20,834 bases of DNA from a virus, in IMG/VR virus record IMGVR_UViG_3300035698_004502, positions 1-20,834 of that record. One strand, given 5' to 3'. The notes beneath the pieces are model-generated. The model ran no database searches and had not been told where the DNA came from. It was given only the letters and a program-made list of their open reading frames with translations. Positions 20,828-20,834 of the stretch are shown one piece after another (positions within the stretch are counted from its first letter, which is position 1; the number at the start of each line of letters is the position of its first letter). A program made the position numbers and the translations under genes.

Positions 20828-20834
20828 CGACGCG

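Noticed and set aside
1-20834. Integrase, repressor, transposase, tRNA, CRISPR or attachment site
   Set aside because: I looked for these on both strands and found no supporting sequence. The window is a continuous phage recombination and virion-assembly region.

Overview
This window is a piece of a tailed double-stranded DNA phage or prophage (Caudoviricetes). The DNA is GC-rich by eye and every supported gene lies on the minus strand, so the window reads biologically from right to left. Genes are packed with 1-23 nt overlaps or short gaps, and most have good Shine-Dalgarno sequences (GGAG/AGGAG). This suggests a bacterial host with high GC. I see no integrase, repressor, transposase, lysis gene, tRNA or CRISPR array here, so temperate or virulent lifestyle cannot be decided. 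No host gene is visible.

Layout in transcription order. (1) Recombination block, 20827 to about 16639: YqaJ-type exonuclease, a probable RecT-like annealing protein, a 46-codon mini-gene whose product ends in an SSB-like acidic tip, and an SMC/Rad50-like ATPase with a CxxC hook. (2) Two small poorly known genes, 16642 to 15631. (3) Packaging and head block, 15537 to 6624: a zinc-finger protein (small-terminase candidate), large terminase, a portal fused to a MuF-like domain, a 126-aa protein, a Com-like zinc ribbon, a Mu-I-like protease with a nested scaffold start, two near-identical decoration proteins, and the major capsid protein. (4) Connector block, 6594 to 2577: a protein with a Sec signal peptide (unexpected here), two small proteins, a head-tail adaptor, a Mu gpG-like morphogenesis protein and a tail-terminator candidate. 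(5) Tail block, 2567 to 1: two tandem tail-tube paralogues, one carrying an inserted beta-type domain, then the start of a probable tail assembly chaperone cut by the window edge.

The head genes have a Mu-like flavour (I/Z protease-scaffold, Com, MuF, gpG). The recombination block is of the kind seen in non-transposing siphophages. No tail sheath gene is visible in the usual place beside the tube, and the tube/chaperone order fits a siphovirus. The least ordinary points are the SSB-tip mini-protein beside the annealing protein, the portal-MuF fusion, the ChaB-like domain fused to the protease, the signal-peptide protein directly after the capsid gene, and the same 'DTI..GSW.TDG' module in two structural proteins.
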